From: Bacillota bacterium
GTDB lineage: Bacteria; Bacillota; Clostridia; Christensenellales; UBA1242
DNA length: 64,000 bases
Direction of reading: 5' to 3'
Assembly (NCBI GenBank): GCA_009784375.1
Contig: WRBV01000004.1
Coordinates: 33,665 to 97,664, forward strand
Position numbers and translations under genes: made by a program. Numbering within the stretch: position 1 is the stretch's first letter; every line of letters starts with the position of its first letter. The notes beneath the pieces are model-generated. The model did not search any database, was not told the origin of the DNA, and saw nothing but the letters and a program-made list of their open reading frames with translations. Shown piece after piece: positions 52,733-60,348 of this stretch.

Positions 52733-53068
52733 TTATTGTTTTACAAAATTCAATAGTTCGCTATAAATCTCTTGTGGCACATTACCCTTGAATGTTCGAT
52801 TCAACGCACGCTTTTTAATACATTGATCAATGCAAGTTGGACACACATATGCACCGCGACCATTTGCATTACCCGATTTATCGATTGAATAATTGTACGA
52901 ACCATCCGCACTTTTGATACGAGCGATACGTATGCGTGTTGTTGCCAAATCTTTCGCACGACATACGCAACAAATTCGTTCTTTTTGAGGTTTATGCGCA
53001 TGCGCTAGATCTCTCCGCTTCGCTTCGTTTCGATCGAGATGGTTTGGTTCTTTTTGATTGGTTGGCAT
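52733..53068 (-). CDS. ylxR: YlxR-like RNA-binding protein
   Basis: 111 residues from ATG 53068, with GGAGGG in the nusA tail. The conserved YlxR core starts at about residue 29: ERICCVCRAKDLATTRIRIARI, GRGAYVC near 72, and CIKKRALNRTF near 85. It is preceded by an unusual hydrophilic extension (NHLDRNEAKRRDLAHAHKP) encoded by GC-rich repetitive DNA. YlxR sits between nusA and infB in most Firmicutes, as here, and is linked to RNA binding or RNase P modulation. The start is 1 nt after the nusA stop. Confidence 0.88.
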   Translation of the reverse strand: MPTNQKEPNHLDRNEAKRRDLAHAHKPQKERICCVCRAKDLATTRIRIARIKSADGSYNYSIDKSGNANGRGAYVCPTCIDQCIKKRALNRTFKGNVPQEIYSELLNFVKQ

Positions 53069-53069
53069 A

Positions 53070-54197
53070 TTACCCTCCAAGTGTAAACTCTTCGCTGAAT
53101 GATGCGTCTTCTTCTGCCGCCTTGTCTTCACTCTTTACATCAATTTTCCAACCAGTCAACTTTGCCGCAAGACGAACGTTCATACCGCCCTTACCAATTG
53201 CAAGTGACAACTTGTCGTTTGGAACGATAACTCTTGCACGATGCTCGGCTTCGTCTGCTTCTACACGAATAACTGGAGACGGTGACAATGCCGCCGCTAT
53301 AAATTCAAGTGGGTCTTCACTCCATGGTATAAGGTCAACCTTTTCTGGTCCAATCTCGGCAAGAACATTCTGGATACGGCTTCCCTTGTTTCCAACACAT
53401 GAACCAATTGGGTCGATTCCCTGTGTTTCGGAATACACGCAAAGTTTCGTTCTGTAACCTGCTTCACGTGCGATTGCTTTTACGATGACTTCCTCACGTC
53501 CAATTTCGGGAACTTCCAAGTCAAACAATGCACGCACAAATTGCGGTGTGCTTCGTGTTACGTAAATTTCACCACGGCGGTCATCAGATACTGGGTTAAC
53601 ATATACCTTAAGGAAATCACCTTCTTTGTGAACCTGACCTGGGATTTGACCGCGTACGTTAAGAATTCCTTCAAGGTTAGAACCTGGGATTTCAAGATAA
53701 CAAGTATCGCGTTCAATCTTTGTAATACGTGCGGTAATTATTTGGTCGGCACGGGCATTAATTTCTTCAAGCGCATGAGCACGAGCACGTTCTTTTGTCT
53801 TTTGTGAAAGAACCTGCTTCATTGTAATTGCAAAAACACGTCCAAAGTTTTTAAGGTTTAATTCATTCTCCACGATATCGCCAACCTTGAATGCCTTTTT
53901 TGCTTTTGCCTTTTCCATGAAAAATTCAGGATCTGCGATTTCTTCATCGTTTGCTTCTTCTAATGATATTTGTCTGTCCCAATCTTCGACGTCCTCTACA
54001 ACCTCTTTGAACATAAAAGCACGAATGGTAGTTTTATCAAAGTTAAGTTCAAGACGGATTTGTGCACCTTCACCCAATACTTTTTTTAATGCTGGGATCA
54101 TAGCTTCTTGCATGTCCGAGATAATTTCTTCTTGTTTTAATCCACGCTCTTGCATGATTTGATCGAATGCCGCGAAGAATTCTTTGCTCTTAATCAT
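53070..54197 (-). CDS. nusA: Transcription termination/antitermination factor NusA
   Basis: 375 residues. N-terminal polymerase-binding domain (1-125), S1 domain (NARADQIITARITKI onward, about 140-200), KH1 with YRTKLCVYS near 255 and KH2 with GSCVGNKGSRIQNVLAEI near 268-286; VNDKLSLAIGKGGMNVRLAAKLTGWKIDVKS closes the protein, as in Firmicutes NusA lacking the C-terminal repeats. AGGAGA precedes the ATG. rimP, the usual upstream gene, is missing; a cysteine desulfurase gene and a terminator precede nusA instead. Confidence 0.96.
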   Translation of the reverse strand: MIKSKEFFAAFDQIMQERGLKQEEIISDMQEAMIPALKKVLGEGAQIRLELNFDKTTIRAFMFKEVVEDVEDWDRQISLEEANDEEIADPEFFMEKAKAKKAFKVGDIVENELNLKNFGRVFAITMKQVLSQKTKERARAHALEEINARADQIITARITKIERDTCYLEIPGSNLEGILNVRGQIPGQVHKEGDFLKVYVNPVSDDRRGEIYVTRSTPQFVRALFDLEVPEIGREEVIVKAIAREAGYRTKLCVYSETQGIDPIGSCVGNKGSRIQNVLAEIGPEKVDLIPWSEDPLEFIAAALSPSPVIRVEADEAEHRARVIVPNDKLSLAIGKGGMNVRLAAKLTGWKIDVKSEDKAAEEDASFSEEFTLGG

Positions 54198-54213
54198 AAT
54201 ATTGTCTCCTTAC

Positions 54214-54238
54214 TAAAAATGGGCACTTGCGGCCCATT
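54214..54238 (-). terminator. Terminator between cysteine desulfurase and nusA
   Basis: AATGGGC / GCCCATT stem with 7-nt loop, T-run on the minus strand, only 17 nt before the nusA start; it may act as an attenuator for nusA. Confidence 0.75.
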
Positions 54239-54260
54239 CAATTAATACATAATACAGGCA

Positions 54261-55385
54261 TTATCCAAGTTCGTCAAGTATTTTTCCAAGTTCAAAACAA
54301 AACACATCCACGTCTTTTGGTGTATTATGGGTGCCAAAACTTATCCTTAATACATTCTTAGTCTTTTCATCAGGAATACCCATTGCAATCAAAGTTCGAT
54401 TCTTTGACGCAGTTTTATTACATGCGCTTCCCAAACCTACATAAATCCCACGGCTTGATAATGCATTCATTACCGTTTGACCATAGATGTTAGGAAGCAT
54501 AATATTTATAATATATGGATTGACCATCTCGCGAGAAGGCTCCACAGTCAAAACACAATTACTTGGAAGTTTTTCAATCAGTATCTTGTACAATCCACTC
54601 ACATGATCAAAGGTCGCCTTTATATCAAACAGCCCTACCGCTTTTGCAAGACCTATGATACCTGAATTATTCTCGGTTCCTGGTCGATAATCTTGTTGAG
54701 CACCACCATACATAATTGGTTTTAAACTTGTACCCTTTTTTACCCAAAGTGCACCGATACCCTTTGGTCCATAAATTTTGTGAGCCGAAATCACACATGA
54801 ATCTAAACCCAACTTCTCGACATCCATGTCATATTTACAAAATGATTGTACCGCATCACAATGAATATGTGCCTTTGGATTTTTGGCACGAACAATATCA
54901 ACAATTTCATAAATAGGTTGAATTACACCTGTATCACTATTGACCGAGCTGAAAACAACTAATGCTGTATTTGGTTTTACAAGATTTTTTAATGCTTCCA
55001 AATCGGCACTTCCATCACGTTTCAATGGAATGTAATCTACATCAAAATTATTATTGCGTAAATGTACACTTGGGGCGTAACTTGAACTGTGTTCACCTGC
55101 AAGCACTATTAAATGATTTCTTGGATTTGTAATTTTTCCAAAGATTACAATGTTATTACCTTCTGTTGCACCACTTGTGAATATAAGGTCGCCACGCTTA
55201 CCTTTTGTAAGGCGGGATAAAACAACTTGTCGTGCATCGTTTATTGCTTCCGACACGTCAACTGAACCGCGATATTGTGCGGCAGAATTGTGAAAGGTAT
55301 ATCGCTCGACATCAATAATAGTCTGCATCACTTCATCATGCATGCGCGTGGTCGCCGCGTTATCCAGATATATTTCGTTACCCAT
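54261..55385 (-). CDS. Cysteine desulfurase (NifS/IscS-like)
   Basis: 374 residues from ATG 55385 (MGNEIYLDNAATTRM, diagnostic opening). PLP Lys in SCVISAHKIYGPKGIGALWV near 190-205; FTSGATEGNNIVIF near 72; catalytic Cys in GLGSACNKTASKN near 320. Supplies sulfur for Fe-S clusters or tRNA thiolation. Position before nusA is unusual. Promoter TTGCCG (55415-55420), N17, TATAAT (55392-55397), 6 nt, ATG; leaderless. The longer frame is rejected because it contains this promoter. Confidence 0.93.
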   Translation of the reverse strand: MGNEIYLDNAATTRMHDEVMQTIIDVERYTFHNSAAQYRGSVDVSEAINDARQVVLSRLTKGKRGDLIFTSGATEGNNIVIFGKITNPRNHLIVLAGEHSSSYAPSVHLRNNNFDVDYIPLKRDGSADLEALKNLVKPNTALVVFSSVNSDTGVIQPIYEIVDIVRAKNPKAHIHCDAVQSFCKYDMDVEKLGLDSCVISAHKIYGPKGIGALWVKKGTSLKPIMYGGAQQDYRPGTENNSGIIGLAKAVGLFDIKATFDHVSGLYKILIEKLPSNCVLTVEPSREMVNPYIINIMLPNIYGQTVMNALSSRGIYVGLGSACNKTASKNRTLIAMGIPDEKTKNVLRISFGTHNTPKDVDVFCFELGKILDELG

Positions 55386-55391
55386 ATTATC

Positions 55392-55420
55392 ATTATATTG
55401 CCAAAATACCGATACGGCAA
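55392..55420 (-). promoter_or_regulatory. Leaderless promoter of the cysteine desulfurase gene
   Basis: TTGCCG, 17-bp spacer, TATAAT, 6 nt, ATG at 55385. Confidence 0.75.
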
Positions 55421-55428
55421 CAGGTTGA

Positions 55429-55812
55429 TTACCCAATGCGAATGGTTCCACTTATCCCAGTAATAATTGGAAAGACTCGGATACATACCATTGTTTGCCC
55501 AACACCCGTAGATGATAATTGTATGACTCTTGTTTGCGAGATTAATGTATTGTCTATATAAGCCGAATACATTATTAAAACATTTTCAAAAATTATATTT
55601 TCACTTTCTGGGAAGATATGTAACCTATACCCTTTTACCTGGTTTACCTGGACAATACTTATATTTAAAAATTCCCAATGATTATCAAGCGTTATATCCA
55701 TTCGATTAAAATTAGATGGCGAAGACTCCCTGATTGAACATCCTACCAAGACAACAATACTAAGAACAATTACAAGAAAGCTCACTACCGCAAGATAGAC
55801 TGTTTTTTTCAT
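55429..55812 (-). CDS. Small lipoprotein, unknown
   Basis: 127 residues from ATG 55812 (MKKTVYLAVV). Signal peptide with lipobox VLVGCSIRE, Cys about 25. The rest is a beta-rich soluble domain (MDITLDNHWEFLNISIVQVNQVKGYRLHIF, VLIMYSAYIDNTLIS) with no recognisable family. Its general plan matches the lipoprotein at 48981. It is divergent from the M1-type peptidase across about 100 bp, and both act outside the cytoplasm. No Shine-Dalgarno is obvious. Confidence 0.7.
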   Translation of the reverse strand: MKKTVYLAVVSFLVIVLSIVVLVGCSIRESSPSNFNRMDITLDNHWEFLNISIVQVNQVKGYRLHIFPESENIIFENVLIMYSAYIDNTLISQTRVIQLSSTGVGQTMVCIRVFPIITGISGTIRIG

Positions 55813-55913
55813 ATTCGTATTTTGGCATATCTGGTTGGTATCGATTTTGTCTTTACTTGATGGAATTTCGCGGTTTGTGTCTAAAAGTTCAACTACCATT
55901 AATAGACATAATC

Positions 55914-57407
55914 ATGACTCACAAGAAACGAATTTTGTATATGTCGGTAACTGGTGTATTGACTGTGCTCTTGACTTTGTCGCTTGTTCTTCTTTTGCGC
56001 TCAGATGATAGATTGGAACGTGCCGCCCGAAATGCAGATACGATGACAATCAATGCCACCTATTGCAACAAAACAAAAACCCTTACCGCGCGTCAAACGA
56101 TAAATTATCGTAATCGCAGTATGAACGAAAAGAGCGAAGTCAAATTCCACATCTTTGCCAACGCATATCGTGAGGACGCGGCTTTTCCAGTAATATCACA
56201 ATACGAGATCGAGACGGCATTTCCAAACGGCAAAAGCTTTGGGCGTATTGATGTTGGACGAGTTTATGTAAATAATAGCCTAGTTGAAACAATAATTTGC
56301 GGCGAAGATTATAATTTACTAATAGTCGAACTTGACCATATATTATTCCCTAGACAAATTGTTAATATAGAAATTAACTATGTTGTGTATCTGGCAAATA
56401 TAGCGCATCGCCTTGGGTACACCGACCGCGTTGTTAATCTTGGAAATTTTTATCCTGTACCCGTGATGTTCGAGGACGGCATTTGGATGTACAATACCTA
56501 CAGTTATAATGGCGACCCATTCTTTAACGACGTACATAATTTCAACGTGACACTTACAAAACCCGAGAAATATATCATGGCGTCAAGCGGCATGGTTATA
56601 CGTTCACGAGTTAATAATGGAATGCGGACAACATTGGTTCGGTCGTTTGCAATTCGTGACTGGGCTGCCGTGTTGTCCCCTTACTTCCAAACAGTTTCAA
56701 GAACAACCAACCGAGTAACGGTAAGTTATTACTTCCTTGATGACCCAAACCCAAATCGAAGCCTTGACGTGTCTGTGCGGTCATTACAGACGTTTTCACG
56801 GCTGTTTGTACGGTATCCATTCAGACAGCTCAGCGTAGTTCAAACTGACTTCCTGCATGGTGGAATGGAGTACGGTGAAATAGTTTTCATAAGCACAAAC
56901 ATAACCGACCGCGAGGAAATTGATCAAGTAATCATTCATGAAATCGCCCATCAATGGTGGTATGGAATTGTAGGAAATGACCAGGTAAGAACGGCATGGA
57001 TTGACGAGGGACTTGCCGAGTATTCTACCCTTTTATTTTTTGATGAAAACCCAGAATTTTTAAACAAACCACGTGACGCATACATCAACCTGTTTCGTTC
57101 AAACCTCGCAAATTATATGAGCCTTGTCCACGGTATAGGTGGCGAGGTCAACCAAAATATGAATCGCAAGCTCCACGATTTTGCCAATACATACGAATAC
57201 GTGTTCATGACATATGTTCGCGGAATGTTATTGTTTTCCGATCTTGAACGATTGATTGGGCGTGCCAATATGATTACAGCCCTTCGAAAATTCTCGTATG
57301 AAAATATGTTCGGTATCGCACGTGAATGCTCATTAATCGAAGTATTCGAACGTACAAGCGGTCTGCGGCTTGGGCTTTTCTTTCAGGCATATTTGCAAGG
57401 CATTTAA
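55914..57407 (+). CDS. Membrane-anchored M1-family metallopeptidase
   Basis: 497 residues from ATG 55914. N-terminal signal anchor (about 10-28), then an aminopeptidase N-like beta domain and a catalytic domain: GGMEYGEIVFIS near 320 (equivalent of GAMEN), zinc motif VIIHEIAHQWWYGIVGND near 345 (HExxH), and WIDEGLAEYSTLLFF with the third ligand Glu 18-19 residues later. Probably an outward-facing aminopeptidase. ATG 55914 is chosen since the earlier start lies before a weak TAGACA box 5 nt upstream of this ATG. A terminator follows directly. Confidence 0.88.
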   Translation: MTHKKRILYMSVTGVLTVLLTLSLVLLLRSDDRLERAARNADTMTINATYCNKTKTLTARQTINYRNRSMNEKSEVKFHIFANAYREDAAFPVISQYEIETAFPNGKSFGRIDVGRVYVNNSLVETIICGEDYNLLIVELDHILFPRQIVNIEINYVVYLANIAHRLGYTDRVVNLGNFYPVPVMFEDGIWMYNTYSYNGDPFFNDVHNFNVTLTKPEKYIMASSGMVIRSRVNNGMRTTLVRSFAIRDWAAVLSPYFQTVSRTTNRVTVSYYFLDDPNPNRSLDVSVRSLQTFSRLFVRYPFRQLSVVQTDFLHGGMEYGEIVFISTNITDREEIDQVIIHEIAHQWWYGIVGNDQVRTAWIDEGLAEYSTLLFFDENPEFLNKPRDAYINLFRSNLANYMSLVHGIGGEVNQNMNRKLHDFANTYEYVFMTYVRGMLLFSDLERLIGRANMITALRKFSYENMFGIARECSLIEVFERTSGLRLGLFFQAYLQGI

Positions 57408-57429
57408 AAAGTGACTTTGGTCACTTTTT
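57406..57429. terminator. Bidirectional terminator
   Basis: AAAAAGTGA / TCACTTTTT around CTTTGG, between convergent genes ending at 57407 and 57436. Confidence 0.85.
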
Positions 57430-57435
57430 AGATCA

Positions 57436-57771
57436 TTATTCAACTCCCTTTCCATCTCGGTACTTATCCCATGTCATTTCCAATGCCGTATCACGTCTGA
57501 CGTCAAAACCTATAATATGCTCTCTTAAAAATTGTTTCTTACCGACAAAGAACTCTACCGCGTTATCCGCACACTCCAACGGGCTTTCACAATTATTTGT
57601 TACACATTCCATCATTACTTCGTGGTGCAATTGATTTTTCGCTTGTAGATCATTTTCTAATGCCCGATTACGTGCTCTCTCGTCAATAATAGAAATTGAG
57701 CAAGCAGTTGTCCCAGCAAGAATGGCAGTTGCAATCCCCAAACAAATTAAATTTTCCTTCAATTTACTCAT
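57436..57771 (-). CDS. Small exported protein under a poly-G promoter
   Basis: 111 residues from ATG 57771, with AAAGGAT upstream. An N-terminal hydrophobic segment (LICLGIATAILAGTTACSISI) is a signal peptide or anchor; GTTAC is close to, but not, a standard lipobox. The mature part is charged, with two Cys pairs possible (ECVTNNCESPLECAD near 55-70). I do not recognise it. Its promoter has consensus boxes separated by a spacer that contains ten G, so its expression may switch by slippage. Confidence 0.65.
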   Translation of the reverse strand: MSKLKENLICLGIATAILAGTTACSISIIDERARNRALENDLQAKNQLHHEVMMECVTNNCESPLECADNAVEFFVGKKQFLREHIIGFDVRRDTALEMTWDKYRDGKGVE

Positions 57772-57807
57772 AATGTTTAATCCTTTTAACTTATAAAAAG
57801 TTAATAT

Positions 57808-57837
57808 ATTATACCCCCCCCCCATTGAATTTGTCAA
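57808..57837 (-). promoter_or_regulatory. Promoter with homopolymeric G tract in the spacer
   Basis: Minus strand TTGACA (57832-57837), 18-bp spacer that ends in ten G (57814-57823), TATAAT (57808-57813). A change of tract length by one base would alter the -35/-10 distance to 17 or 19 bp. Confidence 0.8.
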
Positions 57838-57856
57838 TACCCAATATTTAAAGACT

Positions 57857-59092
57857 TTATTCATCCAAGACTTCGAAATCTAATTCCATCTGCCCGCCGA
57901 GCGCCACCCCATATGCCAAACTTTTCGAACCGTGTTTCTTGCGAATTTTGTCGAATATATTTGTTAATTCGGTCTCGGCATCTTCACCCGAACCATCGTT
58001 AAACAAATCAAGTTGCGCACACTTATCTTGTGTCAAGTTTGAAACAGCGACCCGAATGGAATGAACAGGGTATGCAAGCTCTTGTCGTTTTCTGTCAATT
58101 CTTGTCAATTTGCAAAATATATTGATTGCGGCATCGGTAATCGTTCGAGCGTTATCTGTCGGTGTTTTGATACTCTCTTGTGCGCCAATCCATTTCAAAT
58201 TCTCGTCACGCACACTTACATTGATCGTATATCCACGTACACATTTTCGACGCATACGTGTTCCAACTTCCTCGGATAAAATGTATATGACTTGTTCCAC
58301 CTCTTTTAATGTAAACAAGTCCTTTGGCAATGTCGTTCCATTGCCTACGCTCTTTACATCACTCTTGTAGTGAAATTCCTTGACCTCGCTGTCACATTCG
58401 CCTTGTGCGGCTTCTACCAACCTGTATGCGGTTATGCCGATCCTTGCCGCCAATAAATCTGGGTTAAAATTCGCCAAGTCCCCAATAGTTTTTATACTTA
58501 ACTTTTCCATCATTCGCGCAGTCTTCCGCCCTACAAACAACATGTCTTGCACGGGTAGTTTCCATACAACTCTATGATAATTTTCACGACTAACTACTGT
58601 TACCGCATCTGGTTTTTTAATATCAGACCCAAGCTTTGCAAAGGTCTTGTTCCATGAAACGCCAACAGAAATCGTCAATCCAAGCTCTTCCTTGACCGCA
58701 GACTTTATTTTGTATGCTATTTCCTCACCCGTACCAAACAATGTCATGCTGTCGGTCACATCAAGCCAACATTCGTCGATGCCAAATGATTCAATCTTGT
58801 CGGTGAATTTATAATACACATCACGAACTTTTCTTGAGAATTCGCCATATCGGTTATGTTTTGGTTTGACTATTTGAATGCCTGGACATTTTTGTTCTGC
58901 CATCCATACGGTGTCGCCCGTTTTAACCCCTGCCTTTTTTGCCATTTCACATTTAGCAAGAACAATACCTTTACGTTCCTCTGGGTCACCACAGACGGCA
59001 ACAGGATTACCCAACAATTCTGGATTCAACATAACCTCGACCGAGGCAAAAAAATTATTCAAATCACAATGCAAGATTACGCGGGTATCCAT
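57857..59092 (-). CDS. dinB: DNA polymerase IV (Y-family)
   Basis: 411 residues. Error-prone translesion polymerase. Seen: ILHCDLNNFFASVEVML at the N-terminus with catalytic Asp, GIDECWLDVTDS near 100 with the SxDE-like catalytic pair (here GIDE), GVSWNKTFAKLGSDIKKPD near 145, then the helix-hairpin-helix, little finger domain and a possible C-terminal beta-clamp-binding stretch (CAQLDLF near 365). TATAAT lies 8 nt before the ATG with no Shine-Dalgarno, so the mRNA is leaderless or nearly so. Confidence 0.93.
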   Translation of the reverse strand: MDTRVILHCDLNNFFASVEVMLNPELLGNPVAVCGDPEERKGIVLAKCEMAKKAGVKTGDTVWMAEQKCPGIQIVKPKHNRYGEFSRKVRDVYYKFTDKIESFGIDECWLDVTDSMTLFGTGEEIAYKIKSAVKEELGLTISVGVSWNKTFAKLGSDIKKPDAVTVVSRENYHRVVWKLPVQDMLFVGRKTARMMEKLSIKTIGDLANFNPDLLAARIGITAYRLVEAAQGECDSEVKEFHYKSDVKSVGNGTTLPKDLFTLKEVEQVIYILSEEVGTRMRRKCVRGYTINVSVRDENLKWIGAQESIKTPTDNARTITDAAINIFCKLTRIDRKRQELAYPVHSIRVAVSNLTQDKCAQLDLFNDGSGEDAETELTNIFDKIRKKHGSKSLAYGVALGGQMELDFEVLDE

Positions 59093-59127
59093 CTGATTTG
59101 ATTATAGCCTAATTAAGATTATTCGCC

Positions 59128-59472
59128 TTAGACTTTTTTCGTAAAAGAATACATTACTTGTTTGCGATATCCCGCCATGATATAGTCTCCTACCTCAAGA
59201 CTTCTGTACATATCACCAGAAACCTCGAACTCTTCCATTCCAATACTCACATAAAAAGTATGTCTTACTGTACTTCCTCTAACAGTACTTAGGGTCTTTC
59301 TTCCTGACCATTTTGCTCCAACAAACCCATTGATTTTATCATCTGGAGGACTAAGATATATAAACCACAGTAATCCTATTGGTATCAATACAATAGTGAA
59401 ACACAGTATAATTGCAAGAGTTCGATAAAAAGTTATATCTTCATTATAAACGGTCTTATCTCGATCATTCAT
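59128..59472 (-). CDS. Small membrane protein, unknown
   Basis: 114 residues from ATG 59472 (MNDRDKTVYNEDITFYR). One clear hydrophobic helix (about 18-42, LAIILCFTIVLIPIGLLWFIYL), then a beta-rich soluble part: HTFYVSIGMEEFEVSGDMYRSLEVGDYIMAGYRKQV, which reads like an OB- or SH3-like barrel. I do not recognise a characterised family. Promoter TTTGTG, N17, TATCAT, then 5 nt to the ATG, the same boxes and spacing as the nitroreductase gene. It occupies the place where rimM-trmD usually follow rpsP-khpA. Confidence 0.68.
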   Translation of the reverse strand: MNDRDKTVYNEDITFYRTLAIILCFTIVLIPIGLLWFIYLSPPDDKINGFVGAKWSGRKTLSTVRGSTVRHTFYVSIGMEEFEVSGDMYRSLEVGDYIMAGYRKQVMYSFTKKV

Positions 59473-59477
59473 AATAA

Positions 59478-59506
59478 ATGATAACAGATTGTAGAATTTA
59501 CACAAA
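59478..59506 (-). promoter_or_regulatory. Leaderless promoter of the 114-residue gene
   Basis: TTTGTG (59501-59506), 17-bp spacer, TATCAT (59478-59483), 5 nt, ATG. Confidence 0.7.
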
Positions 59507-59535
59507 CAAAAAACCGCACAAGTTGTACGGTTTTT
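59507..59535 (-). terminator. Intrinsic terminator after khpA
   Basis: AAACCG.ACAA / TTGT.CGGTTT stem with one mismatch and a T-run on the minus strand. Confidence 0.75.
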
Positions 59536-59553
59536 ATTAGTCTTTATTTTTAA

Positions 59554-59814
59554 TTAATATTGACGTGGAGCGCCGCCTTCTTTACGGTCGCCGATTTGGA
59601 TGAAGTAACGCTTGCCGTCTGGTGCGTTTGCGTTTTTCAAAATTGTACGGATAGCGGTTACTGTTGAACCTTGCTTACCGATAACACGACCCATGTCGCC
59701 TTCGCCTACGTGGACTGTTACTGTTACGTTGTCGCCATCTGTTTGCTCTGTTAATTTAACTGCGTCTTTGTTTTCTACAAGACATTTGATGATGTGTTCG
59801 ATTACCTGAATCAT
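59554..59814 (-). CDS. khpA: KH-domain RNA-binding protein
   Basis: 86 residues, a single KH domain: GDMGRVIGKQGSTVTAIRTIL near 39-60 carries the GxxG loop. KhpA (YlqC) binds small and messenger RNAs with KhpB in Firmicutes. AAAAGGAAAAA precedes the ATG. It is third in ffh-rpsP-khpA, the standard order, but 152 bp of palindromic DNA separate it from rpsP, and rimM and trmD do not follow. Confidence 0.92.
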   Translation of the reverse strand: MIQVIEHIIKCLVENKDAVKLTEQTDGDNVTVTVHVGEGDMGRVIGKQGSTVTAIRTILKNANAPDGKRYFIQIGDRKEGGAPRQY

Positions 59815-59904
59815 AATTTTTCCTTTTTGCGGGATTTTCCCGTTTCCGGTACGTATGTGATTTCGCTTTATCCAAGCGTTCGTACTCGGTTGTTTTTATG
59901 TACG

Positions 59905-59958
59905 AAGTACAAAGTACCTAGTACCGAATTTGATGAAGTCGATTAGTACTTTGTACTT
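59905..59958. repeat. 13-bp perfect inverted repeat between rpsP and khpA
   Basis: AAGTACAAAGTAC (59905-59917) and GTACTTTGTACTT (59946-59958) around a 28-nt loop that contains another CTAGTACC. No T-run follows on either strand, so it is not a classical terminator. Confidence 0.75.
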
Positions 59959-59966
59959 TTCGTTTG

Positions 59967-60272
59967 TTACTTCTTTTTCTTTTCTTTTGGTTTTGGTGCA
60001 GTTGCATTAGCCTTTGGCTTGTATGGAATTGGTTCCAATATACCTGCCTTTACCAATGTTGCACGTGCCGTGTCGGTTGGAATTGCGCCTTTTGAAATCC
60101 ATTCAAGAGTTTTGTCTTTATCGATTTTATAGGCATTTTCTGTGACCAATGGGTCGAACGTGCCAAGAACTTCGATAAATTTTCCGTCACGCGGTGAACG
60201 TGATTCAGCAACGACTACTCTGTAGAACGGACTTTTTTTGTCGCCAAGTCTGGTAAGTCTTATTTTAAGCAT
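59967..60272 (-). CDS. rpsP: 30S ribosomal protein S16
   Basis: 101 residues. [30 protein letters not shown] is the invariant S16 opening; [10 protein letters not shown] and the Ala/Lys/Pro-rich tail follow ([16 protein letters not shown]). AAAGGAGG precedes the ATG. It is cotranscribed with ffh, 76 nt downstream of its stop. Confidence 0.97.
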   Translation of the reverse strand: MLKIRLTRLGDKKSPFYRVVVAESRSPRDGKFIEVLGTFDPLVTENAYKIDKDKTLEWISKGAIPTDTARATLVKAGILEPIPYKPKANATAPKPKEKKKK

Positions 60273-60348
60273 TATTTCCTCCTTTTAATTTAAGATTTAT
60301 CCTAGCCACTTCTCGAATTTCTTCTCCTAGTGTTTGAATACGTGTTTC

